NCBI GenBank assembly: GCA_964246975.1
Contig: CAXTSL010000003.1
Location: 1-57,831 of the forward strand
DNA from: Glacieibacterium sp964246975
GTDB taxonomy: Bacteria; Pseudomonadota; Alphaproteobacteria; Sphingomonadales; Sphingomonadaceae
DNA length: 57,831 bases
Direction: 5' to 3'
Made by a program: the position numbers and the translations under genes. The notes under the pieces are model-generated. The model searched no databases and had not been told where the DNA came from. It worked only from the letters and a program-made list of their open reading frames with translations. Shown piece by piece: positions 32,448 to 41,823 of this stretch; position 1 is the stretch's first letter; each line of letters starts with the position of its first letter.

Positions 32448-35400
32448 CTATGCGATCATCACGTGCATCGCGTCGATCGACAGCGGCGCGAACGCCGGGG
32501 CGGCGGGCAACCCCGTAAAGACCGCGTCGCTGGCATGGATCGTCGCGGTGTTGAGGGTGAACGTCTCGACCTGCGTGCCGTTGTAATGGATCTGGAAGAC
32601 GTTGCCGACGTGGGTCAGGAACGCGCCGCGTCCGAAGCCTTCGAAGACGAGGCTGTCGCCGGCCAGCGCACCCTTGCCGTCGAAGTCGAGGATCTGGTCG
32701 CCCTGCACCTCGCCCATCCGGAAGACGAACTTGTCGTTGCCCGGCCCCCCGGTCATCGTGTCGGCCCCGGCGCCGCCGCGGATGCTGTCGTCGCCCATCC
32801 CGCCGTCGATGGTGTCGTTGCCGCCGTTGCCGTTGACGATGTCGTTGATCGTCTCGGCGGGCGCGCCGCCGTTGATCGTCTCGCCATTCGCGGTACCATT
32901 GAGCGTCACCGAAAAGTCGAGGCGCGCGAGCAGCGGATCGTGGTCGCTCGAGACTTGCGCGGTGTCGCTCAGCTCGGCGTTGAGGTGGACCGAGTCGAAC
33001 TGCGAGCCGCCGACGAAGCTGTTGCTCGCGAGGAGATGGTCGAGCTCCTGGCTGTTGCCGTCGAAGACGTAGCTGTAGCGCTCGTTGGCGGGCAGCAGGT
33101 CGGCGAGGTCGGTCAGGCCCTTGGCGATCAGCGCCTGAACGGCGGGCTCCCACGTGAAGCCGTTGAAGTCGCCCTGCACGACGATCTTCGCCCCCGGCTC
33201 GGCGGTCTGCAGCGTTTGGACGTAGTTGGCGATCGCCGTCGCCTGCGCGGTGCGCGCGCCGTCGCCGGCATCGGCGGGTGGCTGCGTCGCGCCGAACTGC
33301 GCGTCCGAGCCGCCGCGCGAGGTCGAGTGGGTGTCGATCAGGTGGACGACCTGGCCGTTGAAGACGAAGTCCGCGGCGAGCGGCTTGCGTGTGCCGTTGA
33401 AAATCGCGTCGGGCAGCGCCTTGGTCGAACCCGCGACATAGTCGACGCGCGCGGCGTTGTAGAAGTAGCCGTTGCGGATGTTGCCGTTGGGCTCGCCGCC
33501 GCTGATGTTGGTCGCCGTCGGCGCAACCTCGACATAGGTGTAGTGCGGCCCGCCAAGCGCGTCGATCGCGGCGATCAGCCGACCAGCGGTCAGGTTGCCG
33601 CGCAGGTCGCTGCCCGTGCCGGTACCGTCGTTGTCCTGCACCTCCTGTACCCCAATAATGTCGGGGCCGCGCAGGTTCTGCGCGATGTTGCGCGCGAGGC
33701 TGTCGACCTTGGCCTGGCTGTCGTCGAAGCCGAAATTCTCGAGGTTATAGTCGGCGAGCGTCAGGTGGGTCAGGTCGCCGGTCAGCGTCGTCGTCTCGCG
33801 CGGCGCGGTGACATCGAGGGTGCGGACGATTTGCTCGGTCACCGACAGGTCATAGCTGCCGCCGCCATAGGCGATGATGCCCTTGAGGCTGGCGATCTGG
33901 TCGCCGAACGACAGCTCGGGTTGCGCGCCCGCGAACAGCCCGGTGTCGCGGAACAACTGGAGGCGCTCGGGATTGCCGTCGGTCGCCGAGATCGTGATGC
34001 CGCCGTTGGCGTTGATGCCCGTCGCGTCGATGCCGAGGCTGGCCACGATGAACGCGCCGCCGTCGCTGCGCTGCGTCGCGACGACGAGCGGCGTGTCGAC
34101 GGTGACGAGCATGCCTTCGAGCGATTCGTAGAAGTCGATGCCGTCCTGCGCCGGGTCGTAGATGCTGAAATTATCGTTGTCGACGATGGCGTTGGGCGCG
34201 ATCAGGCCGTTGTGGCCGATGACCACGGTCTCGAAACTGCCGACGCCGAGATCGAGGATCGTCGCGCCGGTCAATTCGGTGGTCGTCAGGTTGTTGCTGT
34301 TCGCCATCCCCGGCTTGAACTCGGCGACGGTCGCGTCGACCTGATAGAGGTGGCCGAGGATGACGGCGGCGGACGGCGCGATGCTGGTGAAGACGAAGAT
34401 GCCGTCCGAGGTGCGAACGTCGCCGTCGGTCGCGCCGGTGGCGCTCTGGATGTAATAGCCGTTGGTGTCGATCGCGGTGACGACGCCCTGCGTGCGGACC
34501 TGCGTGCCGACATAGGGACTGGTGTGGCCAAGGCCCTGAATCGTCCCGATGGCGATCGTCTGGATCGGATTGGCGATGGTGAAGTCGAAGCCGCCCGTAG
34601 TGATGCCTGCAAACGCATTGCCCGCCGCGTCGGCGATGACGCCGCCGCCGATGGTCACGTCGTAATGATGGCCTGCGAGCAGGTCGGCGACGGGGTTGAC
34701 CGTCAGCGTCGAGCCGGCGAACGACACCTGCGTGCCGTCGGTGATCGCGATGGTGCGCGTGTCGCCCTCGCCGTCGGTGATGACGATGTTGCCGGTGACG
34801 CCGTGCACCGCCTCGGTAAAGCGCAGCACGAGGTTCGCTGTGGCGTCGATGCCGACGCTGTTGTCGCCCGGCGTCGTCGGATTTACGGTGGCAAGCGTCG
34901 GGGGGGTCGTGTCGGTCGCGGCGGCGGTGCTCGAGACGACGATGTCGTCGATGCCGATCCACTCGTCGCTGCCGACGGCATCGGTGGTGATGACGCGAAT
35001 TTCGAGGCTGGCGGAGTTGTTGGCGTCGGCGCCCAGCGTCACGTTGACGGGTGTCACCTGCGTCGCTGCGCTCGGGCCGGTCGACGCGTCGGGGGTGTAA
35101 AAGGCGTTGATCCAGTTGCCCCCGGCGGTGCGGTATTGGACCGCGACCGGCTGGATGGCATTGTCGGTGGTCGAATCGATGTCGCGCAGGTTGCAGCTGA
35201 AATTGATGTTCTGGCGCCCCGTCGCGTCGAGGTAGCAGACGATCGACGGTGCGCGCGCGGTGCCCGAACCCTGGAGGGCAATGGTGCGGTTGGCGATGCC
35301 GTCGAACTCGGCGACGCCGCCGGTGTTGAGCGCCACCGACGACTGGTTGGCGATGACGTTGACGACGACCGCCGAGGTCGCCGCAGCCGTTATCGTGCGC

Positions 35401-35552
35401 GGATCGACGCCGGTCGCGCCGACGACGCCGTCGCCGCGGTAGCCGACGATGCTCGCGACGCCCGACCAGTCGTTGTTGACGGTGATCAGCCCGGCATTGG
35501 TCCAATCCTGCGCGAAGTTGCCACTGGCGAGGCTGAAGGCGGTGGTCGTCAT
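32448..35552 (-). CDS. ExeM/NucH-like extracellular endonuclease with RTX C-terminus
   Basis: 1034 residues, no N-terminal signal peptide. Order: beta-sandwich N-terminal domain (1-215); Ig/SwmB-like domain (about 217-330, TPPTLATVNPTTPGDNSVGI); OB-fold region (about 335-480, GYYIQSATG and SDGIFVF); endonuclease/exonuclease/phosphatase domain (about 590-880) with GVQEVQDND, IDTHS, GDFNGF and SSDHDP as metal and catalytic sites. RTX calcium-binding repeats follow at about 885-945 (GGNDTIDGG, GDDSIRGGAGAD). RTX repeats plus no signal peptide imply type I secretion; no transporter genes are nearby. Likely degrades extracellular DNA for nutrient or biofilm turnover. Confidence 0.92.
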   Translation of the reverse strand: MTTTAFSLASGNFAQDWTNAGLITVNNDWSGVASIVGYRGDGVVGATGVDPRTITAAATSAVVVNVIANQSSVALNTGGVAEFDGIANRTIALQGSGTARAPSIVCYLDATGRQNINFSCNLRDIDSTTDNAIQPVAVQYRTAGGNWINAFYTPDASTGPSAATQVTPVNVTLGADANNSASLEIRVITTDAVGSDEWIGIDDIVVSSTAAATDTTPPTLATVNPTTPGDNSVGIDATANLVLRFTEAVHGVTGNIVITDGEGDTRTIAITDGTQVSFAGSTLTVNPVADLLAGHHYDVTIGGGVIADAAGNAFAGITTGGFDFTIANPIQTIAIGTIQGLGHTSPYVGTQVRTQGVVTAIDTNGYYIQSATGATDGDVRTSDGIFVFTSIAPSAAVILGHLYQVDATVAEFKPGMANSNNLTTTELTGATILDLGVGSFETVVIGHNGLIAPNAIVDNDNFSIYDPAQDGIDFYESLEGMLVTVDTPLVVATQRSDGGAFIVASLGIDATGINANGGITISATDGNPERLQLFRDTGLFAGAQPELSFGDQIASLKGIIAYGGGSYDLSVTEQIVRTLDVTAPRETTTLTGDLTHLTLADYNLENFGFDDSQAKVDSLARNIAQNLRGPDIIGVQEVQDNDGTGTGSDLRGNLTAGRLIAAIDALGGPHYTYVEVAPTATNISGGEPNGNIRNGYFYNAARVDYVAGSTKALPDAIFNGTRKPLAADFVFNGQVVHLIDTHSTSRGGSDAQFGATQPPADAGDGARTAQATAIANYVQTLQTAEPGAKIVVQGDFNGFTWEPAVQALIAKGLTDLADLLPANERYSYVFDGNSQELDHLLASNSFVGGSQFDSVHLNAELSDTAQVSSDHDPLLARLDFSVTLNGTANGETINGGAPAETINDIVNGNGGNDTIDGGMGDDSIRGGAGADTMTGGPGNDKFVFRMGEVQGDQILDFDGKGALAGDSLVFEGFGRGAFLTHVGNVFQIHYNGTQVETFTLNTATIHASDAVFTGLPAAPAFAPLSIDAMHVMIA

Positions 35553-35770
35553 GTCCGGCTAACCCTTTTCGATCCCGTCGCCCCGTTCGGCGATGCGGCG
35601 CAACGGCTAGGGGCTTTCAGTGACGGTTGCGTGACGGCCTGTGGACATTCAAGCCTCGGCTCCGAAACAATGAAATCGCGCGGCTTCAATCTGTAACATC
35701 GTCTCGCTAGGAGACGCCGCGTGCCTGTGGCAACCGCTGCGGCGAACCTGTCCTGCCGGAGTGACATTCG

Positions 35771-36460
35771 ATGTTGAAACTGCTCGCCGCCGCTACCCTC
35801 GCGCTCGCCGCTCTCGCTCCCGCGAGCGCTGTGACCTATGATGCCTTCGCCAGCTTCACCGGCGTCCAGGGCGCGGGCGGCTTCAGCTATGGCGACACCG
35901 ACGGCACGGTGTTCACGCCGTTCGCCGTCAACACCAACTGCTACCTCGCTGGCGCACAGTGCCTGGCCGCGCTGCCGTTCTCGGTTGCGGCGGTGTCGAA
36001 GTCGGCGACGGCGTTCACGCAGGGCGGCATCGTCGTCCCGACCGACCGGCTCGTCGTCGTTCCCGGTGCCGGCCTGTTGTCGACCTACATCGCCTTCACC
36101 ATCGGCCAGTCGAACGACTACACCTACACCGCCGAGTTCAACCAGCAGAGCAGCAACCCGGCCGTCCACAAAGTCTCGATTACCGAGTTCTACACCCCCT
36201 TCGGCGGCGTGACGCAGCTGTTTCCGGTCGGTGAGGTCAACCAGGGCCAGCCCGACATCTTTACTGGCTTCAGCACTTTCCTGAGCGCGGGCGATGTCAT
36301 CGGCTACATCATCGACAAGAACGGCGACAATGCCAGCGACGGCACCGGCGTGAGCTTCGTCGTGTCGCAGGTGCCCGAGCCGACGAGCTGGGCGCTGATG
36401 ATCGCGGGCTTCGGCCTTGTTGGCGTCGCGTCGCGCCGCCGGGTTGCCGCACTCGCCTGA
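35771..36460 (+). CDS. PEP-CTERM sorting-domain protein
   Basis: 229 residues. Signal peptide 1-20 (LLAAATLALAALAPASA). A beta-rich body without known motifs contains one cysteine pair (CYLAGAQC). The tail VPEPTSWALMIAGFGLVG ends in RRR. The 218 bases upstream hold no gene; GGAGTGACATTCG precedes the ATG. Exported and probably exosortase-processed. Fifth such gene in the window. Confidence 0.85.
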   Translation: MLKLLAAATLALAALAPASAVTYDAFASFTGVQGAGGFSYGDTDGTVFTPFAVNTNCYLAGAQCLAALPFSVAAVSKSATAFTQGGIVVPTDRLVVVPGAGLLSTYIAFTIGQSNDYTYTAEFNQQSSNPAVHKVSITEFYTPFGGVTQLFPVGEVNQGQPDIFTGFSTFLSAGDVIGYIIDKNGDNASDGTGVSFVVSQVPEPTSWALMIAGFGLVGVASRRRVAALA

Positions 36461-36634
36461 TCGCACGCAAGGGGCCGGTGACATCGACCGTGCCGGTACC
36501 CGCCTGACCCGCCCCTGGCGGTCGGGCGGGCGCTCCCTCCGACCGCCAACGGGCAGCCAGTTGCAAGCAACGGCTTGCCAAGCGTCGCGCCGCGCCATAG
36601 AGTTGAGTCTCAATCAAATCTCGGCTTGGGGGAC

Positions 36635-37681
36635 ATGCGGGTGGCAGGGCGTCGGGGCGTAGCGGCGGTCCTGCTCGCGCTCGCGGCCTGTTCGGAAACC
36701 ACTGCGCCGCCGCCGCCCGCACCCGAAGTCGTGACTGTCGCGCTTGCCGAAGCGGTGCCCGCGAGCGGCGGCGGCACGCTCGATGTCACCGGCACGGTGC
36801 GTCTCAAGCGCGAGACGCAGCTCGGCTTCAACACCCCCGGACGCATTGCCGCAATCGCCGTCCTCGAAGGTCAACGCGTCCGCGCCGGGCAGTTGCTGGC
36901 GCGGCTCGATCCAACCGGCCTCGATGCCTCGTCAGTGTCCGCCCGCGCCGAGGCAACCCGCACCGCCGCCGACCTCAAGCGTATGGCAGCTCTCAGCCGA
37001 CAGGGCTGGGTGACCAAGGCACGCGTCGAGAGTGCCGAGGCCGCCGCCGCCGCCGCGCGCGCGCGCGTCGTCCAGACCGGCTTCGATGCCCGTCTCGGGC
37101 GTATCGTCGCGCCCGCCGACGGGGTCGTGCTGCGCCGCGCCGCCGAACCCGGCCAGATGGTCGCTGCCGGCACCCCCGTCCTGACGCTCGGCGAGGCCTC
37201 GAGCGGCTATGTGCTGCGCGTGCCGTTGTCCGACAGCGATCTGGCGCGCGTCCGGATCGGTCAGGGCGCGGCGGTGACGCTGCCCGCGCTATCGCCGGAT
37301 CCGATCCAGGCGACCGTCGGCGAGATCGCGGCGCGCGGCGACGAGCGCACGGGGACCTTCCAGGTCGAGCTGCGCTTGCCCGCCGCCGCCGGCCTGCGCT
37401 CGGGACTGATCGGCAACGCACGGCTGCGCGCGGGCGGGCAGAGTCCCGCTGCGGGGCCGGTCTCGGTCCCTGCCGGCGCGGTGTTCGCGGCGCGCGCCGA
37501 CGAAGGTTTCGTCTATGTCTATCAACCGGCGAGCAAGACCGTAAAGTCCCGCCTCGTTCAGCTCGGCGACCTCAGTGACAGTTCAATTACCGTAACTTAC
37601 GGGCTTTCCGCAGGCGACCGTGTGGTGCGCTCGGGGGTCGACCGGTTGCGCGATGGCCTCGCCGTGGCGGTCGCCCGATGA
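36635..37681 (+). CDS. RND efflux periplasmic adaptor, lipoprotein
   Basis: 348 residues from ATG 36635, preceded by GGGGGA. The signal ends at a lipobox, LALAAC, with Cys19 lipidated. The biotinyl-lipoyl half-motif GRIAAIAVLEGQRVRAGQLL, a short helical hairpin, then APADGVVLRRAAEPGQMVAA and beta-barrel segments follow the membrane-fusion-protein pattern. It links an inner-membrane RND pump (next gene) to an outer-membrane channel. No channel gene is present here. Confidence 0.9.
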   Translation: MRVAGRRGVAAVLLALAACSETTAPPPPAPEVVTVALAEAVPASGGGTLDVTGTVRLKRETQLGFNTPGRIAAIAVLEGQRVRAGQLLARLDPTGLDASSVSARAEATRTAADLKRMAALSRQGWVTKARVESAEAAAAAARARVVQTGFDARLGRIVAPADGVVLRRAAEPGQMVAAGTPVLTLGEASSGYVLRVPLSDSDLARVRIGQGAAVTLPALSPDPIQATVGEIAARGDERTGTFQVELRLPAAAGLRSGLIGNARLRAGGQSPAAGPVSVPAGAVFAARADEGFVYVYQPASKTVKSRLVQLGDLSDSSITVTYGLSAGDRVVRSGVDRLRDGLAVAVAR

Positions 37682-37736
37682 TCGCTGGGGGCGCTGACTT
37701 CCTCTACTTGGTCATGTGCGCGGCGTGCGGGCCGGC

Positions 37737-40700
37737 ATGGGCATAATCGATTTCGCGGTCCGCCGCTGGCAGATCACGCTGGTGCTGTTCGCGCTGCTCG
37801 CGGCGATCGGCATTTCGGCGTTCCTCGGCATCCCGCGCTCGGTCGATCCGCACTTCACCGGACCCGTCGTCGTCGTCGTCGCGACGCAGCCGGGGGCCGA
37901 CCCCGCCGACATGGAGCAGACCGTCGCCAAGCCGATCGAGGATATCGTGCAGGGCCTCGACGGCATTAACTTCGTCTCGTCGACCTCGACCGACAGCTCG
38001 GCGATCATCGGCGCGGAGTTCGGCTGGGACAGTGATCCCGAGCAGCATTACAACGATGTCGTGCGCGAGGTCACCGCGCTGCGCGGCACGTTGCCATCGT
38101 CGCTCCAGCCGCTCGAATTCCGCCGCTTCAGGACGACCGAGGCTGCCGTGCTGCAACTCGCGCTGGTCAGCGATACCGCGTCGTACCGCCGCCTGCAGAA
38201 GATCGCCAAGGACCTGCGCGAGCGCCTCAATCAGGTCGCGGGCGTCCGCGAAACCCGCGTCTGGGGCATTCCGACCCCCGAGATCCGCGTTGCCATCGAC
38301 GCCGGCAGGCTGGCGCAGCTCTGCCTGCCCGTCACGACGATCACCGACGCGCTCCGCAACGGCGGCGCCGACCTGCCGCCGGGCGCGGTCCAGTCGGGCG
38401 ACCAGCGCTTCAACGTCGAGGCGGGCGGAGCCTTCCGTTCGGTCGCCGAGGTCGCTGCCGTACCGCTGAGGGCGGATGCTGGGAACGGCCGCGTCGTCCG
38501 CGTCCGCGATGTCGCGACCGTCGGCTGGGCGACCGAGGAACAGCCGCACTTGGCGCGTTGGAACGGCAAGCGCGCAATCTGGGTGACAATGACGCAGAAG
38601 GACGGGCTCAACGTTCTCGACATCGAAAAGGACGCGCTCAAGGCGGTCGCGGCATTCCGCAAGCAGCTGCCCCCCGACGTGCGCCTCGAAGCCGGCTTCG
38701 ACCAGTCGCGCGATATCCAGGTCAAACTGGCGCAGCTCAGCCGCGACTTCGCCATCGCGCTGGCGCTGGTGCTGCTCACCCTGCTGCCGCTCGGCCTGCG
38801 CGCCAGCCTCGTCGTCATGGTGTCGGTACCGCTCAGCCTCGCCATCGGCTGCGCCGTTCTGGCGTTCAGCGGCTTTACCCTGAACCAGCTCGCCATCGCC
38901 GGATTCATCATCGCGCTCGGGCTGCTGGTCGACGACAGCATCGTCGTCGTCGAAAACATTGCCCGCCGCTTGCGTGAGGGCGAGGACCGCGAGACCGCCG
39001 CGATCCAGGGCACGCGCCAGATCGCCGTTGCGGTGCTCGGCTGCACCTTCGTGCTGCTGCTGGCGTTCCTGCCGCTGGCGTTCCTGCCCGAGGGGTCGGG
39101 CAAGTTCATCCGCTCGCTGCCCGTCGCGGTGTTCGGCACCGTGGCGGGGTCGCTGCTGGTGTCGCTGACCATCGTGCCGTTCCTTGCCAGCCGCATGCTG
39201 TCGAAGCACCAGACGCCGCACGGCAACCGCTTCCTGCAGGCAGTGCAGACCGTCATCCATCGCGGCTATGCGCCGATCCTGCACTGGGCGCTCGGACGTC
39301 CGGGGCTGGCGCTGGCGGGCGCGACCTTGCTGTGCGGCGCGTCGCTCGGGCTCATCCCGCTGCTCGGTACCAGCCTGTTTCCCGACGCTGGCACGCCGTA
39401 TTTTCTCGTCCAGGTCGCTGCGCCGCAGGGTGCCGCGCTGGCGCAGACCGACCGCGCCGTCGCCTTCGTCGAGCGCGAATTGCGCCGCGAGCCCGCCGTC
39501 AAGACCACGCTCGCCAACGTCGGGCGCGGCAATCCGCAAATCTTCTACAACCAGCGCGACCTCGCCCAAAGCACTGCCAAGGGCGCGGTCCTCGCGATCC
39601 TCGACGAATGGGACCCGGTCGCCGGACCAGCGCTCGTCGAACGTCTGCGCGCGCGCTTCGCCACCAGCCCCGACGCGCAGATCGTCGTCAAGGTGTTCCA
39701 GAACGGTCCGCCCGTCGACGCACCCGTCGTGGCCAAGCTCCGCGGCCCCGATCTCGACGTCCTCAAGACCCTCGCCGGGCGCACCGAGACGATCATGCGC
39801 CGCGTGCCCGGCACGCGCGATGTCGAGAACCCCATCGCCGTCGACCGCACGCGCCTAGATCTCGGCATCGATGCCGACAAGGCGGCGCTGCTCGGCGTGC
39901 CGCCCGGCGCGGTGCGGCGGGCGGTGCGCCTCGCGCTGTCGGGCGAACCCGCCGGGCGCTTCCGCGACGCCGAGGGCGACAGCTACAACGTCGTCGTCCG
40001 CCTGCCACTCGCCGAACGTCAGCCGGTCTCGGCGCTCGAGCAGATCTACGTGCCGTCGACCAATGGCGGCGCGGTGCCGCTGCGCCAGATCGCGCGCCCG
40101 CACCTCGCCAGCTCGCCGTCGCGCATCGACCGCGAGCGCCAGTCGCGGCAGGTCAGCATCTCGACGCAGATCCAGCCGGGCTTCAATACCGCTGCGGTCA
40201 ACAAGGCGGTGTTCGCCGCGCTCGCCAGGCTGCCGCTGCCCGCCGGCTACCGCTTCGTCGTCGGCGGCGAGGCCGACCAGAGCGCGCGCAGCTTCGGCGG
40301 GCTCGGCCCGGTCATCGCCTTCACGGTATTCGGCATCCTTGCCGTCCTCGTCGTCGAGTTCGGGCGCTTTCGCGAGGTCGCCGTCGTCGCCGGGGTCATT
40401 CCGCTCGGCATGGTCGGCGGCATCGTTGCGCTGTTCCTGACGGGCAATTCGATCAGCTTCACCGCGGTCATCGGCTTCGTCGCGCTGATCGGCATCGAGA
40501 TCAAGAACTCCATTCTGCTCGTCGACTTCACCACCCAGTTACGCGAGGACGGGTTGTCGCTGCGCGCTGCGATCGAGAAGGCTGGCGAGGTGCGCTTCCT
40601 CCCCGTGCTGCTGACCAGCGTCACCGCCATCGGCGGATTGTTGCCGCTCGCGCTCAGCGGTTCGGGGCTCTACGGCCCGCTGGCGTGGGTGATCATCGGC

Positions 40701-40811
40701 GGCTTGGTCAGCTCGACTTTCCTGTCGCGCGTCGTGACGCCGGTGATGTACCTGCTCATCGTGCGCGGCCATGATGCGACACCGCCGCCGGAACGACTCG
40801 CCACTGCCTGA
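37737..40811 (+). CDS. RND multidrug efflux transporter permease
   Basis: 1024 residues from ATG 37737; a GTG seven codons upstream is possible. Standard RND layout: helix 1 (ITLVLFALLAAIGISAFLGI), a first periplasmic loop, then TM2-6 with GLLVDDSIVVVENI holding the Asp pair of the proton relay. A second loop and TM7-12 follow. HAE-1-like proton-driven exporter in the inner membrane; substrate unknown. It forms an operon with the adaptor 55 bases upstream. Confidence 0.93.
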   Translation: MGIIDFAVRRWQITLVLFALLAAIGISAFLGIPRSVDPHFTGPVVVVVATQPGADPADMEQTVAKPIEDIVQGLDGINFVSSTSTDSSAIIGAEFGWDSDPEQHYNDVVREVTALRGTLPSSLQPLEFRRFRTTEAAVLQLALVSDTASYRRLQKIAKDLRERLNQVAGVRETRVWGIPTPEIRVAIDAGRLAQLCLPVTTITDALRNGGADLPPGAVQSGDQRFNVEAGGAFRSVAEVAAVPLRADAGNGRVVRVRDVATVGWATEEQPHLARWNGKRAIWVTMTQKDGLNVLDIEKDALKAVAAFRKQLPPDVRLEAGFDQSRDIQVKLAQLSRDFAIALALVLLTLLPLGLRASLVVMVSVPLSLAIGCAVLAFSGFTLNQLAIAGFIIALGLLVDDSIVVVENIARRLREGEDRETAAIQGTRQIAVAVLGCTFVLLLAFLPLAFLPEGSGKFIRSLPVAVFGTVAGSLLVSLTIVPFLASRMLSKHQTPHGNRFLQAVQTVIHRGYAPILHWALGRPGLALAGATLLCGASLGLIPLLGTSLFPDAGTPYFLVQVAAPQGAALAQTDRAVAFVERELRREPAVKTTLANVGRGNPQIFYNQRDLAQSTAKGAVLAILDEWDPVAGPALVERLRARFATSPDAQIVVKVFQNGPPVDAPVVAKLRGPDLDVLKTLAGRTETIMRRVPGTRDVENPIAVDRTRLDLGIDADKAALLGVPPGAVRRAVRLALSGEPAGRFRDAEGDSYNVVVRLPLAERQPVSALEQIYVPSTNGGAVPLRQIARPHLASSPSRIDRERQSRQVSISTQIQPGFNTAAVNKAVFAALARLPLPAGYRFVVGGEADQSARSFGGLGPVIAFTVFGILAVLVVEFGRFREVAVVAGVIPLGMVGGIVALFLTGNSISFTAVIGFVALIGIEIKNSILLVDFTTQLREDGLSLRAAIEKAGEVRFLPVLLTSVTAIGGLLPLALSGSGLYGPLAWVIIGGLVSSTFLSRVVTPVMYLLIVRGHDATPPPERLATA

Positions 40812-40824
40812 CGTTCGGACGAGC

Positions 40825-41793
40825 ATGCTCAACTATTGCGATGCGTCGGAACCGGGGATCACGCGGCGCAAGCGGGGCGCGCATTGGCATTTCTTCGGCG
40901 TCGACGGCGCGCGGATCAAGGACCCGCAGGAGATCGCCCGCCTCAACAAGCTTGCCGTGCCGCCCGCTTATGCGCGCGTCTGGTACTCGCCCGACGCGCA
41001 GGGCCACCTGAAGGCCATCGGCTACGATGCGAAAGGCCGCCGCCAGTATCGCTACCACCCCGACTTCCGGGCCGCGCAGGACGGCGAGAAATACGACCGC
41101 TGCAGCGCCTTCGGCGCCAGCCTGCCGCTGATCCGCGCGCGCGTCGACGCCGACATGGCGCTGCGCGGGCTGCCCAGGGACAAGGTGCTCGCCGCCATCG
41201 TCCGCCTGCTCGACGAGGGCCATATCCGCGTCGGCAACGAGGCCTATGCGGTCGAGAACAAGAGTTTCGGCGCGACGACGCTACGCAACCGCCACGGCAG
41301 TGTGCGCGGCCAGACGGTCAGGCTCGACTACCGCGGCAAGTCTGGCAAGCCGCAGCAGGTGCGCCTGACCGACGCCAGCCTCGCGAAGATCGTCCGCCGC
41401 TGCCAGGATCTGCCGGGGCAAGCGCTATTCCAGTATCTCAGCGACGACGGCGACCCCCGTCGCATCGGATCGGCCGAGGTCAACGCGTACATCAAGGACG
41501 CGATGGGCGAAGATTTTTCGGCCAAGCACTTCCGCACCTGGGGCGCGAGCGTCATCGCCTTCGACACCATCGTACGGACGCGCGCTCCGCTGACCCTCAA
41601 GGCGCTGCTGGAACCGGTCGCCGAGGCGCTCGGCAACACCCCTGCGATCAGCCGCAAAAGCTATGTGCATCCCAAGCTGCTGGAGCTGGTGACGAGCGGT
41701 GCGGCGTTCGATCTCGCAGGCACCCCGCTGCCGCGCGCGACGAAATGGTTGAGCGGCGTCGAGCGGGGGCTGATCGGACTGCTGGAGGGGTAG
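40825..41793 (+). CDS. DNA topoisomerase IB
   Basis: 322 residues, the size of poxvirus-like bacterial topoisomerase IB. N-terminal domain with RRKRGAHWHFFGVDGARIKD and YRYHPDF. The catalytic domain has GNEAYAVENKSFGATTLRNRH, KHFRTWGAS and the nucleophile Tyr about 280 in SRKSYVHPKLL. Relaxes supercoils through a 3'-phosphotyrosyl link. It begins 13 bases after the RND gene, so it may be read through from that promoter. Confidence 0.95.
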   Translation: MLNYCDASEPGITRRKRGAHWHFFGVDGARIKDPQEIARLNKLAVPPAYARVWYSPDAQGHLKAIGYDAKGRRQYRYHPDFRAAQDGEKYDRCSAFGASLPLIRARVDADMALRGLPRDKVLAAIVRLLDEGHIRVGNEAYAVENKSFGATTLRNRHGSVRGQTVRLDYRGKSGKPQQVRLTDASLAKIVRRCQDLPGQALFQYLSDDGDPRRIGSAEVNAYIKDAMGEDFSAKHFRTWGASVIAFDTIVRTRAPLTLKALLEPVAEALGNTPAISRKSYVHPKLLELVTSGAAFDLAGTPLPRATKWLSGVERGLIGLLEG

Positions 41794-41823
41794 AAGTTCA
41801 AACGTCCTGAACGTTATGTCGGA

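Noticed and set aside
32148..35696. 1182-codon open frame on the plus strand
   Set aside because: It is antisense to the RTX nuclease gene, whose domains and catalytic motifs are clear. Its translation is low-complexity Val/Ala/Asp/Arg/Gly with no motifs, as expected from third-position GC bias on the opposite strand.
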